Position numbers and translations under genes: made by a program | Shown here: positions 7,357 to 14,229 of the stretch, one piece after another | How positions within the stretch are numbered: position 1 is the first letter of the stretch | Layout: each line of letters starts with the position of its first letter | The notes under the pieces: model-generated | Told to the model about the DNA's origin: nothing | Seen by the model: only the letters and a program-made list of their open reading frames with translations | Database searches by the model: none | Assembly (NCBI GenBank): GCA_934693215.1 | Contig: CAKUVB010000013.1 | Coordinates: forward strand, 1 to 19,179 | Direction of reading: 5' to 3' | Source of the DNA: an uncultured Candidatus Melainabacteria bacterium | Lineage (GTDB): Bacteria > Cyanobacteriota > Vampirovibrionia > Gastranaerophilales > Gastranaerophilaceae | DNA length: 19,179 bases

Positions 7357-7399
7357 CGTTATTATCAAAACATCAAATCTTTCATTTATCTTTGACTGA

Positions 7400-7981
7400 T
7401 TATAAAATATAATCCTTCAAAGTATAAAGTTTTTCAAAATCTCCACTAGGAACAACTTCTTTTGTTATTGTGTCAAATATTGTTTGGATACCGTTTTCGT
7501 CAGGAGTTTTTAATTGATTAGGTAGTTTGATATCGTCAGAAGTTTTTGAGTCAACAAACCCTTTATTTAACCTTGCAAAATCCTTGTAAGTTTCTAAAAT
7601 AATCATTTTATCGCTTTCAATTTCAAAAGGTATATTTAGATAGTATTTTGTATCTTTGTTGAAATGTTTTATAAATTCAATAATATAATTAACTTCTTCA
7701 AGTTCAATATCTTCGTTATATTCAAGTCCTAAACAATTGTTACCTGTTAACTCACAACCTTTTTGAGCAGATACATAAGTCGCCCAAAGCAGGCAACCCA
7801 AATAAAATGCAATATTTTGTTCGATTAGAGCAAGTACTTGTGGATAATAAGTTTTGAATTTAAACTTTTTTTGTCCAAGATTTTTGAATTTGTTAATATC
7901 AGCATACATATATTCAATATTGTTTATAAAGCTACTGATATTTTTCGCATATCCAGGGTCAAAAGCTACTGTTTTTGTCAT
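7400..7981 (-). CDS. Unknown protein, 193 aa, coupled to isocitrate dehydrogenase
   Basis: I do not recognise this family. The protein has no signal peptide and is probably cytoplasmic. A semi-hydrophobic helix lies at about residues 48-70 (VLALIEQNIAFYLGCLLWAT), too polar to call a transmembrane segment. Three cysteines are at about 62, 76 and 83. The rest is mixed, with a Lys/Asp/Glu-rich C-terminal third. The start is well supported: AGGAG lies about 9 nt before the ATG, inside the last codons of the upstream gene, and the two genes are 2 bp apart. It is therefore almost surely the second gene of an operon with the NAD-type isocitrate dehydrogenase. That arrangement hints at, but does not show, a metabolic or regulatory role. 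No terminator is evident after it. Confidence 0.8.
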   Translation of the reverse strand: MTKTVAFDPGYAKNISSFINNIEYMYADINKFKNLGQKKFKFKTYYPQVLALIEQNIAFYLGCLLWATYVSAQKGCELTGNNCLGLEYNEDIELEEVNYIIEFIKHFNKDTKYYLNIPFEIESDKMIILETYKDFARLNKGFVDSKTSDDIKLPNQLKTPDENGIQTIFDTITKEVVPSGDFEKLYTLKDYIL

Positions 7982-7983
7982 TT

Positions 7984-8976
7984 TTATAGTCTCCTAATAA
8001 TTTCTTCTGTAAATTCAGAACATTTCGCATTTCCACCTAAATCTACAGTTTTAATGCCTGCTTCAAGTGTTTTGTATAGAGCTTTTTCTATTTTGTCTGC
8101 ACAATCTTTTTGATTGATAAATTTAAGCATTTCTACTGCAGATAGCAAAAGTGCCATAGGATTAGCTTTATCCTGTCCTTTTATATCGGGTGCAGAGCCA
8201 TGTACTGCTTCAAAAACAGAGGCTTGTTCGCCAATGTTTGCACTTTGTGCAACTCCAAGTCCACCAATAAGTCCGGCAGTTAAGTCTGAAACTATATCTC
8301 CATATAGGTTTGGTAATAAAAGTATATCAAACTGTTCAGGTTTTTGAACAAGCTGCATACAACAGTTATCAACTAAAATTTCTCTGAATTTTATTGTTGG
8401 ATATTCTTTTGCAACTTCTCTTGCACATTCAAGGAACAAACCGTCTGAGAGTTTGCAGATGTTAGCTTTTGTAACTACACAAACCTCTTTACGATTGTTT
8501 TTCATTGCATAATCAAATGCAAATTTTGCGATTCTTAAAGAGGCTTTTCTTGTTATTATTTTTATACTGTGAGCAGTATCTTTGTCTATTTGTTCTTCTA
8601 TACCTGCGTATAGGTCTTCTGTGTTTTCTCTTACAACTACAATATCAATATTATCAAATCTTGTTTTTATTGTAGGAATATTTTTGCAAGGTCTAAGGTT
8701 TGCATAAAGGTCTAATTCTTTTCTGAGTTGAACATTAACAGAACGGAAACCTTTACCTATAGGGGTTGTAATAGGTGCTTTTAATGCAACTTTATTTTGT
8801 TTTATAGAATCAATAACTCTTTGAGGTAATGGTGTTCCCTCTGATTCTGCAACATCAGCACCAGCTGTTTGGATATCCCATTTTATATCTCCACCAGCAG
8901 CTTCAATGATTTTAACTACAGCATCAGAAATTTCAGGTCCTATGCCATCACCTTTTATTAACGTAACATTTGTCAT
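7984..8976 (-). CDS. icd: NAD-dependent isocitrate dehydrogenase
   Basis: A member of the isocitrate/isopropylmalate dehydrogenase family (beta-decarboxylating, Mg2+-dependent), 330 aa. It probably oxidises isocitrate to 2-oxoglutarate in the cytoplasm. Visible residues: GDGIGPE (9-15); FRSVN (77-81), where S79 and N81 contact isocitrate; arginines R85, R95 and R116 (VRENTEDLYAGIE, Y123); K170 in TKANI; and metal ligands D203, D227 and D231 (NLYGDIVSDLTAGLIGG). The cofactor loop reads HGSAPDIKGQDKANP. Asp264-Ile265 take the place of the Lys-Tyr of NADP-dependent E. coli Icd, which points to NAD. Homoisocitrate or isopropylmalate dehydrogenase are less likely alternatives, and no leu or lys genes are adjacent. 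GAGAGG lies about 8 nt before the ATG. It is divergent from the TPR gene across a symmetric promoter region. Confidence 0.87.
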   Translation of the reverse strand: MTNVTLIKGDGIGPEISDAVVKIIEAAGGDIKWDIQTAGADVAESEGTPLPQRVIDSIKQNKVALKAPITTPIGKGFRSVNVQLRKELDLYANLRPCKNIPTIKTRFDNIDIVVVRENTEDLYAGIEEQIDKDTAHSIKIITRKASLRIAKFAFDYAMKNNRKEVCVVTKANICKLSDGLFLECAREVAKEYPTIKFREILVDNCCMQLVQKPEQFDILLLPNLYGDIVSDLTAGLIGGLGVAQSANIGEQASVFEAVHGSAPDIKGQDKANPMALLLSAVEMLKFINQKDCADKIEKALYKTLEAGIKTVDLGGNAKCSEFTEEIIRRL

Positions 8977-9000
8977 AAGTACAACCTCTCTTTTTGTTTA

Positions 9001-9030
9001 ATGTTACCACAAATAAAATTGTGGTATTAT
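9001..9030. promoter_or_regulatory. Divergent promoter with an inverted repeat (isocitrate dehydrogenase / TPR gene)
   Basis: TACCACAA (9005-9012) and TTGTGGTA (9019-9026) form a perfect 8-bp inverted repeat around ATAAAA. On the plus strand TTGTGGTATTAT gives an extended -10 (TGG-TATTAT, 9025-9030). On the minus strand the other arm gives TGG-TAACAT (9006-9001). The predicted starts are near 9037 (plus) and 8994 (minus). The repeat could alternatively be an operator; no regulator is identifiable. Confidence 0.55.
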
Positions 9031-9037
9031 TATTTGT

Positions 9038-9982
9038 ATGGTAGAGGGTATAGAAGAATTACAACAAATACTACGTGATGATCCGTATAATTTTCAGGCT
9101 CGCAGAAGTCTGTCTATAGCTTTGTTAGATGCGGGATTTAACGAAGAAGCAAAGAAAAATTTATTATACTTAGTTAGAACATTTCCTGATAATGCAGAGT
9201 TACTTTATAATTTAGGTATTGCTTATGAAAAACTTAAGCAGTATGAAAAGGCTGAAAATGCTTACATAAGAGCTATAGAATTGTCACCTGAAACAGATTT
9301 TTTCTACAATTTGGGTATAACTTTTGTCGAAGAAGAAAAATATGATATGGCAATCCCTGTTTTTTTGAAGGTTGTAGAGGTTGAGCCAGAGGATTCAAAT
9401 ACTTTGTTCAATTTAGGGTTATGTTATTTTAAAACAAAGCAGTATGATTTAGCTCTAGAGAACTTTCAAAAAACAGTTAAATTAAATGACAATGATTTAT
9501 TTGCTCATTTTTATATGGGTAATATTTTCAAAATAGAAGGGTTGTTGGATTTAGCAATAGAAAAGTTTAATAAGGTTCTCACCTTATCTCCTGATTATAG
9601 TTGGGCATACTATAATTTAGGGGCAATAGCTTACGAAACCGGTGATACAGAAAATGCGATATTTTATTTGAAAAATACTATCAAATACAATCCTAATGAT
9701 ATAGGTGCTTATAAAATTCTAAATAAAATCTATTTAAAACAAGAGAGATATATGGAAGCTCTTGATTTGATAAAAGATGCTATGGAAAATAATCCTCAAA
9801 ATGGAGATTTGTATTATAACTATGCTCAAATTTTCAAGTGTCAGGGAGATACGGAAAAATATTATAATGCCTTAAAGATTACAGTAACTAATAATTCTAC
9901 GTTGACATATCCATTTGAGGTTGTTCAAAAAGAACTTAAAACAGTTGGAGCTTCATTAAGACAAGAGGAAGAAAAAGAATAA
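9038..9982 (+). CDS. TPR-repeat protein
   Basis: A 314-aa cytoplasmic protein made almost wholly of tetratricopeptide repeats, which are helix-turn-helix scaffolds for protein-protein contacts. About eight repeats can be followed from residue 3 to 285. Typical motifs are LLYNLGIAYEKLKQYEKAENAYIRAIELSP, FFYNLGITFVEEEKYDMAIPVFLKVVEVEP and AYYNLGAIAYETGDTENAIFYLKNTIKYNP, each broken up here only by the 34-residue period. There is no signal peptide or membrane helix. The ATG has no Shine-Dalgarno and lies 7 nt after a TATTAT -10 box, so the mRNA may be leaderless. nadD begins 2 bp after its stop, so it is the first gene of the nadD-yqeK-panE operon. Partner unknown. Confidence 0.88.
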   Translation: MVEGIEELQQILRDDPYNFQARRSLSIALLDAGFNEEAKKNLLYLVRTFPDNAELLYNLGIAYEKLKQYEKAENAYIRAIELSPETDFFYNLGITFVEEEKYDMAIPVFLKVVEVEPEDSNTLFNLGLCYFKTKQYDLALENFQKTVKLNDNDLFAHFYMGNIFKIEGLLDLAIEKFNKVLTLSPDYSWAYYNLGAIAYETGDTENAIFYLKNTIKYNPNDIGAYKILNKIYLKQERYMEALDLIKDAMENNPQNGDLYYNYAQIFKCQGDTEKYYNALKITVTNNSTLTYPFEVVQKELKTVGASLRQEEEKE

Positions 9983-9984
9983 AA

Positions 9985-10584
9985 ATGAAGTTGTGTGTTT
10001 TTCAAGGTACGTTTAATCCGATACATAGAGTGCATATTGAAGTTGCAGAGTTTGCTTTAAAGCAATATGGATTTGATAAAATTTTGTTTATTCCTGCTTT
10101 TATTCCGCCTCATAAATCTGTTGATAATTCATTAGCAGAACATAGATTTAATATGGTAAAAATAGCAACAAGTGATAATCCAAAGCTTGAAGTTAGTGAT
10201 ATAGAATATAAAAGAGGCGGAAATTCTTATACGTATTTAACGATTTTGGAGTTAAGAAAAGAGTATGGTATTGAGGATAGAATAAATTTTTTGATAGGCA
10301 CAGATGCTTTTTGTAAGATTGATACTTGGTATGAAGCAGATAAATTAAAAGATTTGTTGCACTTTATAGTGTATCCTAGATGCAAAAATTTTGACGTAAA
10401 AGATTATGACAAATTTAAAGATTTAGGGTATGATTTTGAGTTTTCGCCAATGGAATATATTGATGTTTCATCAACAGAGGTAAGAGATAATATTCATTGT
10501 GGAAAAGGAATAAAAGAGTTAGAAATACCAAGAGTAATGGAGTATATAAAAGAAAATGGATTATATAAAATGGCTGAAGGATAA
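9985..10584 (+). CDS. nadD: Nicotinate-nucleotide adenylyltransferase
   Basis: NadD joins nicotinate mononucleotide and ATP to form deamido-NAD, the penultimate step of NAD synthesis. The nucleotidyltransferase signature is present: GTFNPIH with H14 and H17 (the HxxH-type ATP-binding motif; most NadD have GGTFDPIHxGH). The ISSTEIR-like motif is SSTEVRDNI at residues 162-170. IPAFIPPHK (37-44) and the NFLIGTDAF segment (101-109) are also typical. Its 199 aa fit the family. The start is supported by GAGGAAG upstream, within the end of the TPR gene, 2 bp away. Its last 29 bp overlap the yqeK start, indicating translational coupling. The order nadD-yqeK is conserved in many bacteria. Confidence 0.94.
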   Translation: MKLCVFQGTFNPIHRVHIEVAEFALKQYGFDKILFIPAFIPPHKSVDNSLAEHRFNMVKIATSDNPKLEVSDIEYKRGGNSYTYLTILELRKEYGIEDRINFLIGTDAFCKIDTWYEADKLKDLLHFIVYPRCKNFDVKDYDKFKDLGYDFEFSPMEYIDVSSTEVRDNIHCGKGIKELEIPRVMEYIKENGLYKMAEG

Positions 10585-11113
10585 TTTGAACGAAGAACGG
10601 TATGAACATTCTTTAGGTGTTGCAGATAAGGCTTTTGAACTTGCTGAAAAATTTGGTTTGGATAAAGAAAAAGCTAGGCTTGCCGGACTTGTTCATGATT
10701 GTGCAAAATGTTTATCAAAAGAAAAATTGGTAGAGATAATTAATAACAATATGAAGGTTGAACAATGTGAATTAATTAATCCAAAGACTTTTCATGCACC
10801 TGCAGGGGCTTATGTTGCTCAACATGTTTTGGGGATAAATGATAAAGAAATATTGAGTGCTATAAGGTGGCACACTATCGGGTATAGCGGAATGACTGAT
10901 TTTGAAAAAGTCATATTTATTGCTGATAAGATAGAAGAAAGAACTAGACCAAAAGATATGATTGATTATATTGCACCTCATTTAGACGAAGATGACGGAC
11001 TTAATAAAGCCTTGCTTGCGTGCTATAAATTAACTATAAAAAGTTTAGTTGATAGAGATTTGAAAATTTGTATTAATACAATAGATTTGTATAATGAGTT
11101 GTTAGATGATTAA
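10556..11113 (+). CDS. yqeK: YqeK-like HD-domain Ap4A hydrolase
   Basis: YqeK proteins are metal-dependent HD-domain phosphohydrolases that cleave the alarmone diadenosine tetraphosphate symmetrically to two ADP. Expected metal ligands are visible: H18 (YEHSLGVADKA), H47-D48 (GLVHDCAK), H80 (FHAPAGAYVAQHV), H106 (RWHTIGYSGM) and D124 (FIADKIEERTRP). It has 185 aa, normal for the family. The ATG at 10556 lies inside nadD in another frame, a 29-bp overlap, and the family's N-terminus (short helix, then ERYEHSL) fits this start. It overlaps the following panE-like gene by 8 bp. rsfS, which often follows yqeK, is absent here. Confidence 0.92.
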   Translation: MDYIKWLKDNLNEERYEHSLGVADKAFELAEKFGLDKEKARLAGLVHDCAKCLSKEKLVEIINNNMKVEQCELINPKTFHAPAGAYVAQHVLGINDKEILSAIRWHTIGYSGMTDFEKVIFIADKIEERTRPKDMIDYIAPHLDEDDGLNKALLACYKLTIKSLVDRDLKICINTIDLYNELLDD

Positions 11114-11948
11114 AAATGTTGTAATTGTAGGTTTAGGTGGTGTTGGAGCAGTATATGCTTCAAAACTTCCAATGGCAAAAATTCTTGTAAACAAAGAAAG
11201 ATTTGAAAGATATAAATCTTCGCCAACAGGTATTAATGGGGTAATACATGAGTTTGATTATGTCACAGAATGTCCAAAAAATCCTGATTTGATAATTATA
11301 ACAACCAAATTTTATAATTTGAACGAAGTTTTGGAACAGATAAAACCTACTCAAAATACAATAATCTTATCTTTAATTAATGGTGTATCAGCAGTAGAGA
11401 TTATTTCTAAAAAGTTCCCTGAATCTGTTGTTCTACCTGCATATTTGATTTGTGATAGTATAATGCGAAAAAATAGAGAGGTTATTCACAATGATAACAA
11501 TAAAATTGTAATGTCCTCAAATAAAGACTTAGAGAGATTTTTTGAAGAAAATAGAGTTAATTTTGAGGTCGTAGAGGATATAAAAACAGCTCTCTGGCAG
11601 AAATTTATGTTGAATGTTGTAGCAAATCAACTTAGTGCAGTTACAAAAATGACGTTTGGAGAAATGAATTCGTTACCATATATTGATAAATTATTAAATA
11701 ATATACTTAGTGAAGTTGTAGAAATCTCAGAGAAAGAGGGTGTAAAAAATCCTAAAGGCTTGGCTCAAAAAACTATAGAAACCTTTCATAATATGGCACC
11801 TTATGGCAAAACTTCGATGCTTCAAGATATAGAAAATGGTAAAAAAACAGAGATAGATGCTTTCGCCGGATATCTAGTCTCTTTAGGCAAAAAATATGGT
11901 ATAAAAACACCATATAGTGATTTGTTTTATTACTTGTTAAATCACTGA
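11106..11948 (+). CDS. panE: Ketopantoate reductase family protein (PanE/ApbA)
   Basis: PanE reduces 2-dehydropantoate to pantoate with NADPH on the way to pantothenate and CoA. The protein has 280 aa. The Rossmann motif GLGGVG is at residues 9-14 and ING (91-93) marks the cofactor/substrate cleft. The helical domain keeps the family's catalytic pattern: LWQKFMLN with K166 and N170, then N174, and SMLQDIENGKKTEID with S237, D241, E243 and E249. The ATG overlaps the end of yqeK by 8 bp, so translation is probably coupled. No other pantothenate genes (panB, panC, panD) are in the window. Some family members act on other 2-oxo acids, so the substrate is inferred from retained residues. Confidence 0.85.
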   Translation: MIKNVVIVGLGGVGAVYASKLPMAKILVNKERFERYKSSPTGINGVIHEFDYVTECPKNPDLIIITTKFYNLNEVLEQIKPTQNTIILSLINGVSAVEIISKKFPESVVLPAYLICDSIMRKNREVIHNDNNKIVMSSNKDLERFFEENRVNFEVVEDIKTALWQKFMLNVVANQLSAVTKMTFGEMNSLPYIDKLLNNILSEVVEISEKEGVKNPKGLAQKTIETFHNMAPYGKTSMLQDIENGKKTEIDAFAGYLVSLGKKYGIKTPYSDLFYYLLNH

Positions 11949-11964
11949 TGATATTTTTAAATTT

Positions 11965-12510
11965 TTACCATCTTTCAGAACCATATTGTGCGTATAGTTT
12001 TATGTTTTCATCTATCGCGTCAATAAGTTTTTGGAGTTTGTCATAAAGTTGTGGGGTGTTTTTTTGCATAACTTTGTATTCAAGTTGTTCTTCTTTTAAT
12101 CCTCTGATATATTTCATAATTTTTTGTCGTTCGACAAACAACCAACCTTCAAACCCACACCCTGGGGGATAAACGGCCCAAGGCGAACTTGGAAATCGCT
12201 TGCATACTCCTAGACGATTTTCGTATCTGGAACATAAGTTTCCCTTTAAAAATCTACAAGTATAAAATGTTCTGTTTTCATAGTCTGGTATGTTTTCAAC
12301 AATTTCTTTATCAACTTTTTTTGCGTCCTCAACAGACTTAAAAGGTTCAAACAGTTCAAGGAATTCAAGGGATTCTTTATCTCCTTCTTTTGCTTTTTTT
12401 GTCAATTCTTCATAAGAAATAGATGCTGTAACTACTCTACAGCATTTTCCACACATTTTGCAAAGTCTTTGAGGCCGTCTAGCCAAAAATTGTTGTTCTG
12501 TTTCTATCAT
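11965..12510 (-). CDS. YkgJ-family cysteine-cluster protein
   Basis: This 181-aa protein carries the CxxCxxCC pattern of the YkgJ/UPF0153 family (putative zinc- or iron-binding): C17, C20, C23 and C24 (LCKMCGKCCRVV). Further cysteines at 85 (YTCRFLKG), 93 (NLCSRY), 103 (GVCKRFP) and 118 (PPGCGF) are typical of the fold. The family has been proposed to bind an Fe-S cluster or Zn; its biochemical role is not settled. It is soluble, with a helical C-terminus. No Shine-Dalgarno precedes the ATG. Instead TATAAT (12522-12517) ends exactly 6 nt upstream, so a leaderless mRNA is possible. It is convergent with the panE-like gene across 16 bp, with no obvious terminator between them. Confidence 0.85.
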   Translation of the reverse strand: MIETEQQFLARRPQRLCKMCGKCCRVVTASISYEELTKKAKEGDKESLEFLELFEPFKSVEDAKKVDKEIVENIPDYENRTFYTCRFLKGNLCSRYENRLGVCKRFPSSPWAVYPPGCGFEGWLFVERQKIMKYIRGLKEEQLEYKVMQKNTPQLYDKLQKLIDAIDENIKLYAQYGSERW

Positions 12511-12516
12511 AGTTAT

Positions 12517-12522
12517 ATTATA
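12517..12522 (-). promoter_or_regulatory. -10 element 6 bp before the YkgJ-like start codon
   Basis: Perfect TATAAT on the minus strand, followed by ATAACT and then the ATG. Transcription would start at the A of the start codon. No good -35 hexamer is seen at the right distance because the terminator-like hairpin occupies it. Confidence 0.5.
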
Positions 12523-12527
12523 GCCCC

Positions 12528-12561
12528 AAAAAAAAGAGAAAAGTATAAATCTTTTCCCTTT
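12528..12561 (-). terminator. Terminator-like hairpin upstream of the YkgJ-like gene
   Basis: Read on the minus strand, AAAGGGAAAAG (12561-12551) pairs with CTTTTCTCTTT (12543-12533) around ATTTATA: 11 bp with one G-U pair. Five more T follow, giving a run of eight. No minus-strand gene ends just before it. Together with the promoter at 12584-12612 it would define a transcript of about 45-50 nt, or an attenuator for the downstream gene. Confidence 0.55.
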
Positions 12562-12583
12562 AATGTATTATGTATATAATCTG

Positions 12584-12612
12584 ATTATGCTCTTTTTTAT
12601 GGTTTCTGTCAA
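12584..12612 (-). promoter_or_regulatory. Minus-strand sigma70 promoter
   Basis: On the minus strand TTGACA (12612-12607) and CATAAT (12589-12584) are separated by 17 bp, matching 6/6 and 5/6. The start would be near 12577. A plus-strand TATAAT at 12575-12580 is arranged symmetrically (ATAATC-T-GATTAT), so the site may fire both ways. Confidence 0.55.
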
Positions 12613-12637
12613 GTGAAATAATCATATATTTTACATA

Positions 12638-12666
12638 TTGACATTATACTTCTTATGAAATAAATT
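12638..12666 (+). promoter_or_regulatory. Promoter of pncC placing the start at its ATG
   Basis: TTGACA (12638-12643), 17-bp spacer, TAAATT (12661-12666, 4 of 6). The -10 ends 6 nt before the ATG at 12673. No Shine-Dalgarno is present, so a leaderless mRNA fits. Confidence 0.5.
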
Positions 12667-12672
12667 TAATCT

Positions 12673-13182
12673 ATGATATTTAATAACAAATTTAAACGAA
12701 ACTTAAAACTAGAAAAAAATATAGCAGAGATATTAAAGGAACATTCATTGGTTATATCTGTTGCGGAATCTTGTACCGGAGGACTTTTAAGTTCAAGATT
12801 AACAGATATTTCAGGTAGTTCTGAATATATAAGGGTTAATTTTGTAACTTATTCAAATGAATCAAAAAAAGCTCTTTTAGATGTAAAAGATGAAACTTTG
12901 AGAATATATGGTGCAGTTAGTGAACAATGTGCAAGAGAAATGGCACAAGGCTTGTATCGCAAAACAAAAGCTGACATTGCAATCTCAACGACAGGTCTTG
13001 CCGGTCCTACAGGTGATACCGAAACAAAACCTATAGGTTTGATGTATGTTGGTATAACAAATCGTTATAAATCAGTAGTGCAACAGTTCAAACTAAACCC
13101 TAAGTTTGATAGAATTCGCATGAAACAAGAGTTCACTCAATGTGCGTTGCAAATGCTTTTGGATTCTTTGTCAGAGGGTTAG
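12673..13182 (+). CDS. pncC: Nicotinamide-nucleotide amidase (CinA C-terminal domain)
   Basis: PncC deamidates nicotinamide mononucleotide to nicotinate mononucleotide, recycling the NMN left by NAD-using reactions such as DNA ligation. Its product is the substrate of NadD, encoded 2.7 kb upstream. The 169-aa protein is a stand-alone CinA C-terminal domain without the N-terminal MoaB-like part. VAESCTGGLLSSRL contains the catalytic serine (S33). YGAVSEQCAREMAQG (79-93) and ISTTGLAGPTGDTETKPIG (104-122) are the other family signatures. The first 12 residues are extra and basic. The only upstream signal is the promoter whose -10 is 6 nt before this ATG; no Shine-Dalgarno is seen. Its stop overlaps by four bases the stop of the convergent gene at 13179. 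Confidence 0.93.
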   Translation: MIFNNKFKRNLKLEKNIAEILKEHSLVISVAESCTGGLLSSRLTDISGSSEYIRVNFVTYSNESKKALLDVKDETLRIYGAVSEQCAREMAQGLYRKTKADIAISTTGLAGPTGDTETKPIGLMYVGITNRYKSVVQQFKLNPKFDRIRMKQEFTQCALQMLLDSLSEG

Positions 13183-14087
13183 AATCTAGTTCCTAGTTTT
13201 TCTATAACATTTTGACAATCAGACATTAAATATTTTGCAAGTTCTTTTGTGTCAATTTGTGTTGCAACAATTGCGAATAAGTCTTTAGGTAGTTCTTGAA
13301 CCATTGTTTGCAAGGATTCATCTGATAGACCTATCATTGATTTAACCATATCAGGTTTTTGCAGACGTTGTAACATTTCTGTGTAGGCAGAATTATCAAA
13401 TACTTCTAAAATCTTTTTGTCTTCGTGTGCCATTTGGTAAACAACTTGACTTTGTACTGCGGGGTCCATATTTGCCATTGTTTCTTTGTATTGTTTATCA
13501 GGTAGATTTGCAATAGATTGAATAAGTGCTAAAGAATCTGTTTCTTCTGCAGGTTCTCCAGTAAAGCTTTCGACCATTTGAATAAGCATTTCTGTTGGCA
13601 TTTGTGTTAATTGTTTGATTACCTGTTCTTTCTCTACGTCATTACTATAGAAAAATTTCTCTAATTGCTCCATTGGTAACATTGCAATAATTTGTTCAAG
13701 AGAATAAGTTTGTAATGCGACATTAACAGCTTCTTCTGCCGGAACTTTATCAAACATTTTTAGTAATTTATCCTGAGTGAAAAAGTTTAGCCCAAGTACC
13801 AAATCTTCAGATTCAAGAAGAGGTAAAAGTTTTTCCATTTGATCTTCTGACATGGAATTGATTACGTTATATTTGTTTGTAGGATTATCAAGTTTAAATC
13901 CTTCAATCAGTTCATCAACATTTCCAAATAATTCTCGCTTGTAATTAACAGCCGTTTGATTACCTTGTTTGGTTTCCTCAGTTATAACGTCATCAACTGA
14001 TTTGTTGGCATAATTACCGGAACGGCCGGTATTAATATTTAGCCTATCCTTGAGATATACTATGTTAGTATCCAATGAAACTGTCAT
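13179..14087 (-). CDS. Unknown helical-repeat protein, MgtE-N/FliG-like
   Basis: A 302-aa acidic, soluble protein without signal peptide or membrane helix. Residues 1-60 look disordered. From about 68 to 295 it is built of short amphipathic helices with a recurring LP-x-E/D-x-L pattern: SEDQMEKLLPLLESEDLVLG, VPAEEAVNVAL, LEQIIAMLPMEQLEKFF, MPTEMLIQMVESF, NLPDKQYKETMANMDP, LSDESLQTMVQELPKDLFA. This resembles the superhelical N-terminal domain of MgtE magnesium transporters and FliG middle/C-terminal helices. However, no transporter part, CBS domain or flagellar neighbour is present. A role as a stand-alone adaptor is possible, but this is a guess from fold resemblance. AGGAG lies 7 nt before the ATG, and an AT-rich promoter region lies beyond it. 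Convergent with pncC. Confidence 0.82.
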   Translation of the reverse strand: MTVSLDTNIVYLKDRLNINTGRSGNYANKSVDDVITEETKQGNQTAVNYKRELFGNVDELIEGFKLDNPTNKYNVINSMSEDQMEKLLPLLESEDLVLGLNFFTQDKLLKMFDKVPAEEAVNVALQTYSLEQIIAMLPMEQLEKFFYSNDVEKEQVIKQLTQMPTEMLIQMVESFTGEPAEETDSLALIQSIANLPDKQYKETMANMDPAVQSQVVYQMAHEDKKILEVFDNSAYTEMLQRLQKPDMVKSMIGLSDESLQTMVQELPKDLFAIVATQIDTKELAKYLMSDCQNVIEKLGTRF

Positions 14088-14195
14088 AATTTCTCCTGTT
14101 TTTATTTACAAAATATATATTATATATATAATAACGTATTTATCTGCAAAAAATTGCTATAATTTTTGCTAATTGTAACATTTTTTTAATAATTA

Positions 14196-14204
14196 TGCTA
14201 TAAT
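14196..14204 (+). promoter_or_regulatory. Extended -10 promoter of the hydrolase-like gene
   Basis: TGC-TATAAT is an extended -10 with a perfect hexamer (14199-14204). No strong -35 is seen, as expected for this promoter type. The start would be near 14211, giving a leader of about 19 nt that includes GAGGG before the ATG at 14230. Confidence 0.6.
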
Positions 14205-14229
14205 GATTTTGAAATTTAGAGGGTAGCAT

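Larger units (their letters stand above)
6761..7399. other. Gene-free repeat-rich intergenic block
   Basis: This 639-bp stretch between the 344-aa protein and the minus-strand 193-aa gene has no credible coding region. Short frames here are translations of repeats. It contains at least three families of short palindromic repeats, annotated separately, plus decayed pieces (for example GTCATTCTGAA near 7110). No convincing terminator was found for either flanking gene, and no RNA gene was recognised. Confidence 0.7.

Noticed and set aside
6761..7399. tRNA or other structured RNA gene in the gene-free block
   Set aside because: No cloverleaf with a TTCGA-type T-loop was found, and the palindromes are explained by dispersed repeats.
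7838..8347. Two plus-strand frames opposite the isocitrate dehydrogenase and its neighbour
   Set aside because: They lie antisense to a clearly conserved enzyme gene and read as low-quality Ser/Phe-rich peptides.
14109..14135. Alternating TATATA tract as a recombination or origin element
   Set aside because: Such tracts are common in AT-rich promoters, and it sits where the promoter of the minus-strand 14087 gene is expected. No DnaA boxes were seen.
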